In this document: positions 53,501 through 61,475 of the stretch, in pieces
How the letters are laid out: each line of letters starts with the position of its first letter
Numbering within the stretch: the first letter of the stretch is position 1
Assembly: GCF_003751625.1 (NCBI RefSeq)
Contig: NZ_RJUL01000008.1
Coordinates: forward strand, 62,001 to 126,000
Origin: Gallaecimonas pentaromativorans
Lineage (GTDB): Bacteria; Pseudomonadota; Gammaproteobacteria; Enterobacterales; Gallaecimonadaceae
DNA length: 64,000 nucleotides
Reading direction: 5' to 3'
Program-made: the position numbers and the translations under genes
The notes under the pieces: model-generated
What the model saw: the letters and a program-made list of their open reading frames with translations, nothing else
What the model was told of the DNA's origin: nothing
The model's database searches: none

Positions 53501-56500
53501 GGTGGTGGTTTACTTCATACCCAGGGTCGGGGCTTCCTTGGTTTTGAAGTGTTGGCAACCAAAGATCTGCAGCGTAACGTCACCACCAAAACCAATTACA
53601 ACCAAATCTTCCCTTTAACTGGTACGCCGGCCAGTACCAGTAAAGTAACCAACGACGGTACCTTGCTCAGCGAGTCCATCACCCTGTATCCGCAAGACGG
53701 CAGTATTCCCGCGCCCGAAGGGAGTACTGTTGTTAATCATCAGCTAAGCAAGGTTGCACGTAACCTCGATTCCACTGGTGGTTATGTGGTGTACCCGGCC
53801 TACACCCGCGATATCAGCTATGCCTTAGACGGCAGTGGTGCCTCGGTTACCGAGCAAAGTTCCGACCAAGATACCTATGGCAACGTGTTGTATAGCGCCA
53901 CCGCAACCTACTTCTCTACCACACCGCACGATGTTTTCTACAGAGAGCTGTTTAATAGTTACAGCGATGCCCGCTTTGGGCGCCTTACCTGCGCTGCGGC
54001 GGTAAACACCCGTGCCGGTGGTAGCCCAGTGGGTTATCGCCTCTCTGCTTGCGATGGCATGGCTCCGCATGCTGATCGCGGCAAACAGAGCATTACCAAA
54101 GTCAGCCACTTTACCTACAACGGTAACTTGCTGCTGGCAACCGAGCAGGTCGACGGGCTTTACCTCAAAAGCTATAGCTACGACAGTTACGGCAATATCA
54201 GCCGGTCTGTTACCAGCTCATTGTTTGCTGGCGAAGGCTCACTCTCGCAAGTAGAAGAAGCTAACTACTCTGACCGTGGCCTGATTTCTGACAAAACCGT
54301 TTATGGCGTAGATAAAAACGGTACCGAGTCTACCCATCTCACCACGCAGTATCGCTATAACGGCACCACTGCCGCTGCGGTTACCGGCATTATCAGCCAG
54401 GTAACCACTATCGATGCCAATAATGTCAGTAGCAGTCAGTACTCCGATGCGCTGGACCGGGTAGTGAAGGTGGTGGATGCTTACGGTAAGAGCCAGCAAA
54501 CCAGTTACGGTATGTGCACCTCTGGCTGCCCATCTGGCGCACGCTACTATCAGCACAGTTTTGGTGACCAAACACCGGATAAATACAGTTACTTCAATAA
54601 GTTTGGTTTGAACGTTCAAACCGCTACCAAAACCTTGAATCCTCAGGGGACTTACGGGATAACCCACACTAGCTACGACCGCTTTGCAAGGGTAGTAACC
54701 GCGAGCGAGCCGGTATTGAATGCGAGCCCTTCATATAACGTCAGCAGTGCGCCCTACAGCGTACAAACCTATGACCTCTTTGACCGGGTGCTAACCCAAA
54801 CTGACCCGCGTAAATACGTTAGCCGCTTTGCTTACAGCCTGGGTAAAACAACCCAAACCAATGCCAAAGGCTATAACGCTATTACTCTGAGCAATGCCAG
54901 TGGCGAAACCACCGAAACCATCGACCAACGTGGCCAGAAGGTCGACTTTATCCGCAGTGTTGACGGCTCGGGCTTATTAACCAGCACCGACGTCACGGCT
55001 GCTTTTGGGTCAAGTGCCAGTAATACAGTGGGAGTTTCTCGAAGCCACACCAATATTTTTGGTCAAGCCGATTGGAGCGCAGACCTCAATAAAGGTGCCA
55101 GCGCTTCACGCTACGATGCCTTTGGCAACATGGTACAAGCCTGGGATATCAATTTGGCTAACAACGCCAGCTTAGATGCTCAGCGGGATGCGGCGCTTGC
55201 CGTGCTGGCCGGTGGTAGTGTTGTGGCCACAGACGACAAACTGTGGATTGCCTATGATGGCCTGGGCCGTAAAGTGGGCCAGAAGTCATCGAAAAAGCTC
55301 GGTAGCAGCTACCAGGTGGTTACGCAATGCTGGGCATACGACACGGCCAGCAACGGTAAAGGTAAGGTTGCCAGTAGTTGGCAAACTACCAGCACTGAAA
55401 CCACTGAAAGTAGCACCATTGCCTGTAGTGGCGCTGCCAACAGTGAATGGGTAGAAAGCTACCAGTACAACGGTAAGGGGCAACCGGTCCTTACCACCAC
55501 AACCATTGACGGCAAAACCTACACTGCCGCCCAAAGCTATGACGGCTACGGCCGGGTGCAATATCAGTCCTTGCCTGGTACTGCTAAAGCCGGTGTCGAA
55601 TATGTGTATGACAGCAACGGCTTTTTAAGTCAGCGTTACCAGTTTGCCATCAGCAGCGCCAGTGCCAGTGGCATTAGCGGTAGCCGTGGCAACCTTATCG
55701 ATCACAACGAGTTAATGGATGCTCGCGGCAATATCACTACCCAATCCTTGGGTAACGGTTTAACCAATTCACGTATTTACGGCGGTGATACCGGTTTTAT
55801 CAAAACCATTGCTGTATCTTCAGGTAGCGCCAATAAACTGCAAGTTGATTACGGCTTTGACTCTTTGGGGAATCTTGAATCCCGTACTTGGAATACCACG
55901 CACTTCTTGTTAGATAGTGCTGGTTGGATAGTCAGGCGTGATACTTACCAATACGATTCGCTTAATCGGCTTACTCAGGCAAGCGTTAACTACGATCCCC
56001 TCGTTGCGCAAGATCCTGTTGGTGAGGAGTGCGGCAAAAATTTAATTTGTGTCGATGACCCTACCGATCCGGTTTCCAGTATGTCAACGATGTCACTGGC
56101 ATCTACGTCATTTACGCCGATCGTCTCACCACCCAACAGCGAAGAAACCTACAGCTACGACGGTGCGGGCAACTTCCTTAAAAAAGGCAGTATCAGCGAC
56201 TACACCTACGACGCGGCCAACCCCTACCGGATGACCCGTGCCAATGGTCGCACTTACCAGTATGACAACAACGGCAATGTCACCTCAGACGGCGTTCGCC
56301 AATTCAGCTACAACGCTGCCGACAGGGTCACCCAGATAACCCAAGGCAGTAGCGTTACCAGCTTCCGCTACGGCCCAGGCCAGGTGCGTTTTGCTCGCAC
56401 CGACACCCGGGTAGTGGATGGTAAAACCGTGGTCATTAAAACCTTGTCGGTCGGTGGCATGGAGCGCATCACCGAAACCACAAACGGCAGCGTAACCAGC

Positions 56501-57982
56501 GACAAAGAACGCTACGACTTTGGCGATGCCATTCAAACCCACTACATCTCTACCGGAGTAGACTCGGTCAGTTACCTGCATAAGGACTACCAAGGTTCCA
56601 TCATCGCTGTTAGCGACAGCAGCGGTGTGGTGCAGGAGCAACGTTTTTACGACCCTTGGGGTAAGGCCACCGCTACCAAACTCAATGGCGATACCGGCCC
56701 GCTGTTGTGGTTCACCAAACTGGTCACCAACCGCGGCTATACCGGCCATGAACAGCTGCCGGATATGGACCTTATCCATATGAATGGCCGCATTTACGAC
56801 AGCACAGTCGGCCGCTTTATGCAGGCTGATCCGTTAGTGCAAGCGCCCGGCAATCTGCAGAACTACAACCGTTATAGCTATGTCATGAATAACCCCATGA
56901 CGCTGACGGATCCCAGTGGATTTTTGTTTGGCAAAATAGGTAAGTTCTTTAAGAAAAATTGGAAAACATTAGCAGCGATCGCAGTTGGTTACGTTACTTT
57001 TGGCCTGGGAACAGGTATCTGGTCCCTCACTAACATGGGAAATCTTGCTCTTGGTCAGGCTATTGGTTGGGGAGCCGTCGCTGGTGCAACATCGGGCTTT
57101 GTGGCAACGGGGTCTTTACGAGGAGCAGCCTACGGTGCACTAAGTGGAGCTGTATTCGGAGGACTTGGTATGTCCGGGCTTAAAGGCTTCGACGCATTTG
57201 CTGTGAGTGGCCTGGCTGGGGGCGTCCTTTCTACAGTTCAAGGCGGTAAATTTGGCAACGGCTTTATTAGTGCCGGTATTGGCGCAGCAGTTGGAGGGCA
57301 GTTTGGAGCAAACCCTTACAATCAAGTGCTTGGTTCCGCTGTAGTGGGTGGTACGGTTTCTGTCCTAACTGGCGATAAATTTGCTAATGGTGCAGTAAGT
57401 GCTGCATTTGCGGCTGCTCTTCGTGCAGAGTGGAATTCTGAAACCAGATTAGATGGGAATGGTGAGCCTGGGGATATATCAAACGACGTTGATGTAAATA
57501 GTATATTAAGAAAAGGAAAGCTTTCGACATCTTATCTAGGTGATAATCATTACGGAGTTGATGTTAACGCGACCATTATGAATGGAGGCGGATTAAGTAC
57601 CGATGAATTTAGTGATGAAGTTTCAAAAATTGAAAATGCGTTTAATGGGTCATATAAAATTGATAGTGGTGCGATTATTGAAATTCATGTCAGCTTGAGC
57701 GTCGTTAACTCGGGTGGTGATTTTAGTATGTCGAGTTGTGGGGATTATGTTTGCTTTGTGGGAGGGAAGCCCGGGTCTGGCTTCGCATATGTCGCAGGAA
57801 AAGAAATAACTCTTGCAACTCATCGTAGTAATCTTACATCTGCCCATGAATTTGGCCATATTCTAGGATTTCATCATCAAGCCAACCTAACGAATAGCCT
57901 GATGAGCTACTCTGAACAAAGGTCATTGACTGGGAATGATGCTTTTCGCCTATTTAAGGCTTACAGGGAGGCGGGGTATTGA
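50576..57982 (+). CDS. Giant RHS/SpvB-type secreted polymorphic toxin with a metzincin tip
   Basis: This 2468-residue protein has a Sec signal peptide (1-21), a Ca-binding loop DTNGDGTYSASEL (about 144) and an SpvB-type domain (about 180-270). A row of FG-GAP/VCBS loops follows (D-x-DGDG-x-x-D, about 505-885), then the TcdB-like middle and YD/RHS repeats (about 1200-1940). The RHS core has YLHKDYQGSIIAVSD, YDPWGK and GRFMQADP, ending at DPSGF with D2112. The tip (2117-2468) has a glycine-rich helical part and then a complete zinc-protease site: H2424, E2425, H2428 and H2434 in HEFGHILGFHH, with Met-turn M2443 in LMSY. Shell and tip thus resemble a one-chain TcB/TcC toxin. From about 57,430 the DNA turns AT-rich, as in exchanged toxin tips. 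The target is unknown. Confidence 0.93.
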   Translation: MYFKKIAQALLVMAFSASCLGWTTYKNGSDYYFQADKKIALIHASPSFPIAFRNPAGGFELKNNGDGTWSLVPLSDAQWASISPSLTASDFDIVEADFNGNLENDLLLVSKGSAGDSFVISGNYKTLQHFNGTELNSTILASADTNGDGTYSASELNAVINDNHLPSTPLSANLSGLTAGQFRVDESGSATYSVPLTIPGGRTSVQPSISLDYSSANKSDGIAGIGWSLSASSSIYRCPKNIAQEGAIGGVTYSTADRLCLDGQKLFVKGYVTQRPAPSDATYWAANQTYVTEIASGIEVHAVGTLSTGSGYLYAETKAGERQFYGRRSEANAKLWTSVVEAGQHASVVSSWLRDVVADRLGNAVLYDYQQPQQGEVLPKRISYTAMVNTSSGLVSSDGNNQVVFQYADRSYPESLLSYGTIINKTKYLTNVLVYDDGELWRSYNLYYDAATSVDKATTLASVQECTPSVDCLAPLAFDWQKSHPKDAVFQTASTISVENGDQANNYFMDFDGDGNTDLLYLSNGKWYLRSNITGSPVLLTNSTISSPEKIKFIDWNGDGTMDILASINGVWNVLYYSPTQRKDIKVCNNPDLGRCTIVIPASATKSYNLNIPSKGLEAKTFVADFDGDGLQDILFVDNGVISGYKNKVENGIGFSGSKKQTLSSNRFGMSLNDWDVHSSSIDSLDNMSLVDVNGDGLTDLLLAYTMTVGTCKGYPDEDSEDSCSAVDGHWQEYTSTSLGVWIANGQGYDDPVTIVDENHFKTIMSADFNGDGLTDFLYRNLGGWSYIISLGDGHFTKPKLISIYGDDSNFYKVHLADINGDGRTDIIFPGSSGNDAYINYAYVPAGSTTVDFTGSTFQAGLKIEDYFQFADIDNDGQIDAVSVLSGSLKVYKNFRAGLDDNVITAFNTDSAAMGTKTTVTYGQLNDSDVYFATDSNNATNDGVLRRLGPSTMKVVSKVTSDAPANSSVSVAYSYGGGLLHTQGRGFLGFEVLATKDLQRNVTTKTNYNQIFPLTGTPASTSKVTNDGTLLSESITLYPQDGSIPAPEGSTVVNHQLSKVARNLDSTGGYVVYPAYTRDISYALDGSGASVTEQSSDQDTYGNVLYSATATYFSTTPHDVFYRELFNSYSDARFGRLTCAAAVNTRAGGSPVGYRLSACDGMAPHADRGKQSITKVSHFTYNGNLLLATEQVDGLYLKSYSYDSYGNISRSVTSSLFAGEGSLSQVEEANYSDRGLISDKTVYGVDKNGTESTHLTTQYRYNGTTAAAVTGIISQVTTIDANNVSSSQYSDALDRVVKVVDAYGKSQQTSYGMCTSGCPSGARYYQHSFGDQTPDKYSYFNKFGLNVQTATKTLNPQGTYGITHTSYDRFARVVTASEPVLNASPSYNVSSAPYSVQTYDLFDRVLTQTDPRKYVSRFAYSLGKTTQTNAKGYNAITLSNASGETTETIDQRGQKVDFIRSVDGSGLLTSTDVTAAFGSSASNTVGVSRSHTNIFGQADWSADLNKGASASRYDAFGNMVQAWDINLANNASLDAQRDAALAVLAGGSVVATDDKLWIAYDGLGRKVGQKSSKKLGSSYQVVTQCWAYDTASNGKGKVASSWQTTSTETTESSTIACSGAANSEWVESYQYNGKGQPVLTTTTIDGKTYTAAQSYDGYGRVQYQSLPGTAKAGVEYVYDSNGFLSQRYQFAISSASASGISGSRGNLIDHNELMDARGNITTQSLGNGLTNSRIYGGDTGFIKTIAVSSGSANKLQVDYGFDSLGNLESRTWNTTHFLLDSAGWIVRRDTYQYDSLNRLTQASVNYDPLVAQDPVGEECGKNLICVDDPTDPVSSMSTMSLASTSFTPIVSPPNSEETYSYDGAGNFLKKGSISDYTYDAANPYRMTRANGRTYQYDNNGNVTSDGVRQFSYNAADRVTQITQGSSVTSFRYGPGQVRFARTDTRVVDGKTVVIKTLSVGGMERITETTNGSVTSDKERYDFGDAIQTHYISTGVDSVSYLHKDYQGSIIAVSDSSGVVQEQRFYDPWGKATATKLNGDTGPLLWFTKLVTNRGYTGHEQLPDMDLIHMNGRIYDSTVGRFMQADPLVQAPGNLQNYNRYSYVMNNPMTLTDPSGFLFGKIGKFFKKNWKTLAAIAVGYVTFGLGTGIWSLTNMGNLALGQAIGWGAVAGATSGFVATGSLRGAAYGALSGAVFGGLGMSGLKGFDAFAVSGLAGGVLSTVQGGKFGNGFISAGIGAAVGGQFGANPYNQVLGSAVVGGTVSVLTGDKFANGAVSAAFAAALRAEWNSETRLDGNGEPGDISNDVDVNSILRKGKLSTSYLGDNHYGVDVNATIMNGGGLSTDEFSDEVSKIENAFNGSYKIDSGAIIEIHVSLSVVNSGGDFSMSSCGDYVCFVGGKPGSGFAYVAGKEITLATHRSNLTSAHEFGHILGFHHQANLTNSLMSYSEQRSLTGNDAFRLFKAYREAGY

Positions 57983-58506
57983 GAGATTTTATTAAAATTT
58001 TCATTTTGATATTCATGCTTTTCTCAAATATGGTTTTTTCTCAAGAACTGTTTTTGGTTAATAAGCATGACTACATATCGTTATATAGATTTATTTCTTA
58101 TAGTGTTGACGGGGCAATGTATAACGGAGAGTCAGAGGGTGATTATTGCATTTATGATTCAACTTTGTTTTATTCATATGATGGTAAAATTTATCCCAAG
58201 CAAAAGAAGGTTATTTCGAAAGGTCAATGTTCAGACAAAGAGAAAATAAATGGCTATATATATGAAAATAAAAGCAAGCTCCCGCAAAATGTGGCAATTA
58301 GTAAAGTTGACTTTTTCATTGATGAGATAAATAATTTTAAGAATTGTAGTGATGTTTGCAAGACAAATATAAAAGGAAAATCATTTATTATATCTGAGAT
58401 CAACGTGAGGGCTGATGATACACTTGAAGCTTTTATCATTGCGGATGGAGTCTTAATATCAGCGATTAAGGATAGCAAGATTCACTGGTTTAAGGTTCTA
58501 CGATAA
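57979..58506 (+). CDS. Exported protein, candidate immunity protein of the RHS metzincin
   Basis: The 175-residue protein starts with TTG, four bases overlapping the RHS stop codon, and uses the GGGAGGCGGGG in the last RHS codons as ribosome site. It has a Sec signal peptide (FIKIFILIFMLFSNMVFS) and a mature part rich in Ser, Tyr and Lys with four cysteines (DYC, GQC, KNCSDVC). AT content is very high, as in the toxin tip. Genes in this position usually encode the immunity protein for the C-terminal toxin. An exported immunity protein would fit a toxin acting in the periplasm or at the surface. No family is recognised, so this is inference from position. Confidence 0.65.
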   Translation: MRDFIKIFILIFMLFSNMVFSQELFLVNKHDYISLYRFISYSVDGAMYNGESEGDYCIYDSTLFYSYDGKIYPKQKKVISKGQCSDKEKINGYIYENKSKLPQNVAISKVDFFIDEINNFKNCSDVCKTNIKGKSFIISEINVRADDTLEAFIIADGVLISAIKDSKIHWFKVLR

Positions 58507-59092
58507 ATTTTTATTCTAACTGATTGTTGTAGAGTGCATTTGTTTGTGTGTGTGATGGGAAATGATTTTTTATAGTGAGAATATCAGGAATATTGATTGA
58601 TATTCTCTAAAGGAGAACTTTTTCTGAGCACTATAGTGATCTACTTCTTCACACTTATATGTCTTTAACAGCAACCTGCGCAGCACAAACCAGCAGAACT
58701 GTGCAGGCTTGGCCAGCAAGCTGTGTGAGTGAGGGCAGCGCCGTCAAGTGACGGTGCTGCAAAGAATGGACGGCTGTGCTGATTTATCTTGCGCAGTTGT
58801 GCTGGTTTTGATGGCGCAGTGTAATGACGAAAGATGCGGTATTCAGACTTGGATCTTGTTATTGCTATGGCGATGCTGATTGAGTTTTTGCACTAACCAT
58901 ATCAGGTCATGCCTGGCGGTAGAATCTAAAATATAAAGAGGACACCCATCTTCTGATTTTCGAAATTTCAGTAAATCAGTGAGGCTTAGGGTGTGAAAGA
59001 GCCTTTAGCCTAGCAGGCTAAACCAATAAAGCTTTGGCCAGCAGGAGGCGAGTGAGTTAATAATCGTCGCATGATGCTGACAGTGGAAATGT
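58507..59092. other. Non-coding stretch between the toxin pair and the small-protein array
   Basis: I see no gene in this stretch. GAGAATATCA (58577-58586) and TGATATTCTC (58598-58607) form a perfect ten-base hairpin with no T run. A long imperfect palindrome follows (58673-58826, listed separately). TTAGCC and GGCTAA pair at about 59004-59021. GC content is higher at 58,670-58,830 than on either side. Confidence 0.5.
58673..58826. repeat. Imperfect palindrome of about 150 bases
   Basis: The two halves are inverted copies. The outer arms share TGCGC, AAACCAGCA and AACTG (58677-58706 against 58790-58820), and the centre closes as GCAGCGCCGTCA/TGACGGTGCTGC with one wobble pair at 58736-58760. 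The element has no coding capacity and could be a MITE-like or other folded repeat. I cannot tell whether other copies exist in the genome. Confidence 0.6.
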
Positions 59093-59191
59093 ACCTATTC
59101 CACCGGAAAGAAAGTTACGTTGGCCTTAACCGGTTTTAGCGAGGGCGGCAGTAAAGGCTTCCCTATTATTGAGCAAGTCTGGCTAAAGTAG
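59093..59191 (+). pseudogene. 3' remnant of a small exported-protein gene
   Basis: This 32-codon fragment reads TYSTGKKVTLALTGFSEGG and ends IIEQVWLK. It is nearly identical to the C-terminus of the intact gene at 59569-59919. The 5' part, signal peptide and first cysteine are absent, and the second conserved cysteine is replaced by Phe. It is the left end of a 287-base duplicated block. Confidence 0.8.
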
Positions 59192-59380
59192 CCATAAATA
59201 AGGGTAAGAATAATGAAATGGATAGCTGTTGTCTCTCTTTTGCTCGCCTCGGCCGGTGGATTTGCTGATGAGTTAATGGTTACCACAAAGATCCAACCCC
59301 TTTTTATGAGGCCGCTTTACGGTAGTCTGGTGTTTTTTGGTGTCGTAAATAAACTTACACAGACTAAATATAATGGTTGT
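59094..59380 (+). repeat. First copy of a 287-base direct duplication
   Basis: The segment matches 59822-60109 with about one difference per eight bases and a single one-base indel. It covers the end of one array gene, the spacer with GGGTAAGAATAATG and the first half of the next array gene. Copy offset is 728-729 bases, so it marks tandem growth of the array. Confidence 0.8.
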
Positions 59381-59446
59381 GCCATTAATAGAATGGCATT
59401 CGTCAGTCTAGACAATTGGCTTAGTAATAGTCACTTTTTACTATAG
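59213..59446 (+). pseudogene. Truncated paralogue of the small exported-protein family
   Basis: The first 56 residues (signal peptide MKWIAVVSLLLASAGGFA and three strands up to the first cysteine) match the intact gene at 59942-60283. After NGC the sequence diverges and stops after 77 residues, so the helix, the fourth and fifth strands and the second cysteine are missing. The reading frame and ribosome site are intact, so a short product may be made, but it cannot have the full fold. Confidence 0.7.
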
Positions 59447-59568
59447 ATTTCATGGCTTACCGAATGCTGCTCAACGATACACTAGAGTAGTGGCTAATTT
59501 CTAATTTTCTATTGAATAAAATTAAGTGTTATAAAAATATTTACTTTGGTATAGAGGACTCGATAGAT

Positions 59569-59919
59569 ATGCAATTCATCCTAAAAACCGTCAGAAATCT
59601 ATTATTTACCGTTATGGCTGTATTCTCATCGCTTTGTCATGCCTATGATGGTTGGTCTGGGGAACTTCAAGTCAACTCCATCCGTGTATATTCTGCGAAT
59701 TTGGTACTTGTTACGATGCAAGGTGCCGCAAATCCTGGGAATTGTTCTGATACCAGTTATTTAGCACTAACATCTCCAGATACCGAAAGTGGTAAGCGTG
59801 CATACAGTGCTCTCCTAACAGCCTATTCCACTGGGAAAAGAGTTACACTAGCTCTGACTGGTTGCAGTGAGGGCGGCAGTAAAGGCTTCCCTATTATTGA
59901 GCAAGTCTGGCTGAAGTAG
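59569..59919 (+). CDS. Small exported protein, array member 1
   Basis: The protein has 116 residues with a signal peptide (to about residue 25, SSLCHA). Two strands (LQVNSIRVYS; NLVLVTM), C59, a strand YLALT, the helix RAYSALLTAYSTG, a strand RVTLALTG, C99 and a final strand IIEQVWLK make up the mature part. C59 and C99 should form a disulphide in the periplasm or outside. I chose the ATG at 59569 because the signal peptide follows it. Its spacing to GAGG upstream is long. The same C-terminus occurs in the remnant at 59093. No known family is recognised. Confidence 0.7.
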   Translation: MQFILKTVRNLLFTVMAVFSSLCHAYDGWSGELQVNSIRVYSANLVLVTMQGAANPGNCSDTSYLALTSPDTESGKRAYSALLTAYSTGKRVTLALTGCSEGGSKGFPIIEQVWLK

Positions 59920-60109
59920 CCATAAAATGAGGGTAAGAATAATGAAATGGATAGCTGTAGTCTCGCTTTTACTCGCCTCGGCCGGTGGATTTGCTGATGA
60001 GTTAATGGTTACCACAAAGATCCAAACCCTTTATATGGGGCCACTTTACGGTAGCCTGGTGTTTGTAGGTGTGGAAAACAAGCCTACCCAGGCTAGGCCT
60101 AATGGTTGT
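59822..60109 (+). repeat. Second copy of the 287-base direct duplication
   Basis: This copy lies across the end of array member 1 and the first half of member 2, both intact here. It corresponds to 59094-59380, where both genes are broken, so the left copy is the decayed one. Confidence 0.8.
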
Positions 60110-60283
60110 ACTGAAGACAGTAACTTTGATTTCGTTTTAGATTTAAATAGTAACTTTGGTAAAGAGTATTACAGTGCATTACTTGCCGCCTACAGTGCTG
60201 GCCGCCAAGTTAGATTGCAATCCTATGATAACTGTAATCTCTATGGAAGTGTGCCAACACTCAAGACCTTATGGCTTAAGTAA
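59942..60283 (+). CDS. Small exported protein, array member 2
   Basis: The protein has 113 residues with a signal peptide ending at about residue 18 (ASAGGFA). The mature protein holds C56 and C98, the helix EYYSALLAAYSAGRQVRL and a C-terminal TLKTLWLK close to that of member 1 (EQVWLK). GAGGGTAAG lies nine bases before the ATG, 22 bases after the stop of member 1. A broken copy occurs at 59213-59446. Function unknown. Confidence 0.75.
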   Translation: MKWIAVVSLLLASAGGFADELMVTTKIQTLYMGPLYGSLVFVGVENKPTQARPNGCTEDSNFDFVLDLNSNFGKEYYSALLAAYSAGRQVRLQSYDNCNLYGSVPTLKTLWLK

Positions 60284-60329
60284 AAGGCTGTAAGGCCTGT
60301 TTTCATGAAGAGTATAAGAGGGATTTTTT

Positions 60330-60677
60330 TTGAAAAAGTGGCTATTGATTTTCCTTTTTTCTTTGCCAGCCTGTGCCAACTATACCTGTACTGGGCCGGT
60401 ATTGGGGGTAGCTATTGAACCCAAAACGGGCGATATTCTTGTCGAGAAACTGGCCAGCTTATCTTGGCCTAGGCTGTGCAGTGTTACATCAGTAAAAAAT
60501 GGTGTTTCTTTAGAGAGCTGTAAGGCCGTTTATAGCCTACTTCTGTCAGCCCAAGCGCAAAATAAGTCGGTTATTTTGTGGTTTAATGACGGCAAGGATT
60601 GCACAACCACCAGTCACCCCACCTGGAATATGTTGGAGGGCTGGTATTTTGGGCCGGAGCTAATGAATAGTCAATAA
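60330..60677 (+). CDS. Small exported protein, array member 3 (four-cysteine subgroup)
   Basis: The protein has 115 residues and starts with TTG, with AAGAGGGA upstream. The signal region MKKWLLIFLFSLPACA could be a lipoprotein signal (LPAC) or an ordinary one cut after ACA. The mature protein has C20, C50, C64 and C91. C50 and C64 flank the motif SVTSVKNGVSLES, and the helix AVYSLLLSAQAQNKSV follows. Array member 10 has cysteines at the same positions (21, 50, 64, 92), so the two form a subgroup. Function unknown. Confidence 0.72.
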   Translation: MKKWLLIFLFSLPACANYTCTGPVLGVAIEPKTGDILVEKLASLSWPRLCSVTSVKNGVSLESCKAVYSLLLSAQAQNKSVILWFNDGKDCTTTSHPTWNMLEGWYFGPELMNSQ

Positions 60678-60738
60678 TTCAGGCCTGGGTCTTGCGGTTA
60701 AAGAGTACTTATTCTCGCTATTTTAAAAGGCAATGATC

Positions 60739-61077
60739 ATGATGATGAAAAAATACTGGCAGGTGCTTCTTGTCTCACTCATGGTGTTTCCCTCTTTTGC
60801 CACCACGATGAGCAACGTAAAAATCACCACTCTGATGATGGACAAATCTCACGGTAATCTTCTTTTTATCAAGACCGACAAGACGCATACAAGTGGTAGT
60901 CCCGATTGTTACGCATCATCATGGAGCTTTGTTTTTCAGCTCGATGGTACTCTAGCCGATAAAATGTATTCCGCATTACTTGCTGCAAAAACGACGAACA
61001 CCACTATCACATTAGTGGGCAGCGATAGCTGTGAGCTGTACGGTGGTATTGAAACACTAAGGCGCTTGGAGTTGTAA
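60739..61077 (+). CDS. Small exported protein, array member 4
   Basis: The protein has 112 residues. There are four ATG codons in a cluster; I chose 60739 because AAAAGG lies eight bases before it. A signal peptide ends at about residue 21 (FPSFA). The mature protein shows NVKITTLMMD, NLLFIKTD, C57, WSFVFQLDG, the helix KMYSALLAAKTTN, a strand TITLVGS and C98, then IETLRRLEL. The two-cysteine pattern is that of members 1 and 2. Function unknown. Confidence 0.72.
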   Translation: MMMKKYWQVLLVSLMVFPSFATTMSNVKITTLMMDKSHGNLLFIKTDKTHTSGSPDCYASSWSFVFQLDGTLADKMYSALLAAKTTNTTITLVGSDSCELYGGIETLRRLEL

Positions 61078-61111
61078 AGTAGTGACTTATCTTTCTTAAG
61101 GACGTTGACTT

Positions 61112-61447
61112 ATGTATAAGGCCATCCTCACGGTTATTTTCCTTCTTGCTTCTCTTGGCTGCCAAGCAGAAGTCATTACCTGCTCCAACATGGATATTCA
61201 ATCGGTGGCCGCAGAGGGCGATCGTGATGACAACTTTGTCGCCCAAAGCTCGTTGTTGATTAAACTTAGCTCCAACTGTGCTGGGAAAAATTACGTATTC
61301 GCGTCGCTAGACGATCCTGCTTTTAATGCTTTTTTATCCGTAGCGTTGGCTGCCAAATCGACAGGGAAAAAAGTCGAGATAGCGATAAATACCAGTAAAG
61401 CCATTAGCTTTGCCAATTATATCGCTTACATCGCGTTCTCCGGCTGA
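61112..61447 (+). CDS. Small exported protein, array member 5 (divergent)
   Basis: The protein has 111 residues with a signal peptide to about residue 19 (SLGCQA). It keeps the strand and helix order (SSLLIKLSS; NYVFASLDD; FNAFLSVALAAKSTGKKVEIAIN). Its cysteines are C24 and C56, however, and the usual second cysteine after the helix is missing. The disulphide must therefore differ from the other members. TTAAGGACG upstream is the ribosome site. Function unknown. Confidence 0.68.
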   Translation: MYKAILTVIFLLASLGCQAEVITCSNMDIQSVAAEGDRDDNFVAQSSLLIKLSSNCAGKNYVFASLDDPAFNAFLSVALAAKSTGKKVEIAINTSKAISFANYIAYIAFSG

Positions 61448-61475
61448 TTTTTAATAAAAGTATATAGGTGGTAAA

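Noticed and set aside
58673..58826. Integron attC site as an explanation of the palindrome
   Set aside because: I see no core sites (GTTRRRY/RYYYAAC type) at the ends, no integrase gene and no cassette-like genes in series, so the palindrome is listed only as a repeat.
59213..59446. An intact extra array gene
   Set aside because: It loses similarity after the first cysteine and stops early, without the helix and last strands, so it is listed as a broken copy.
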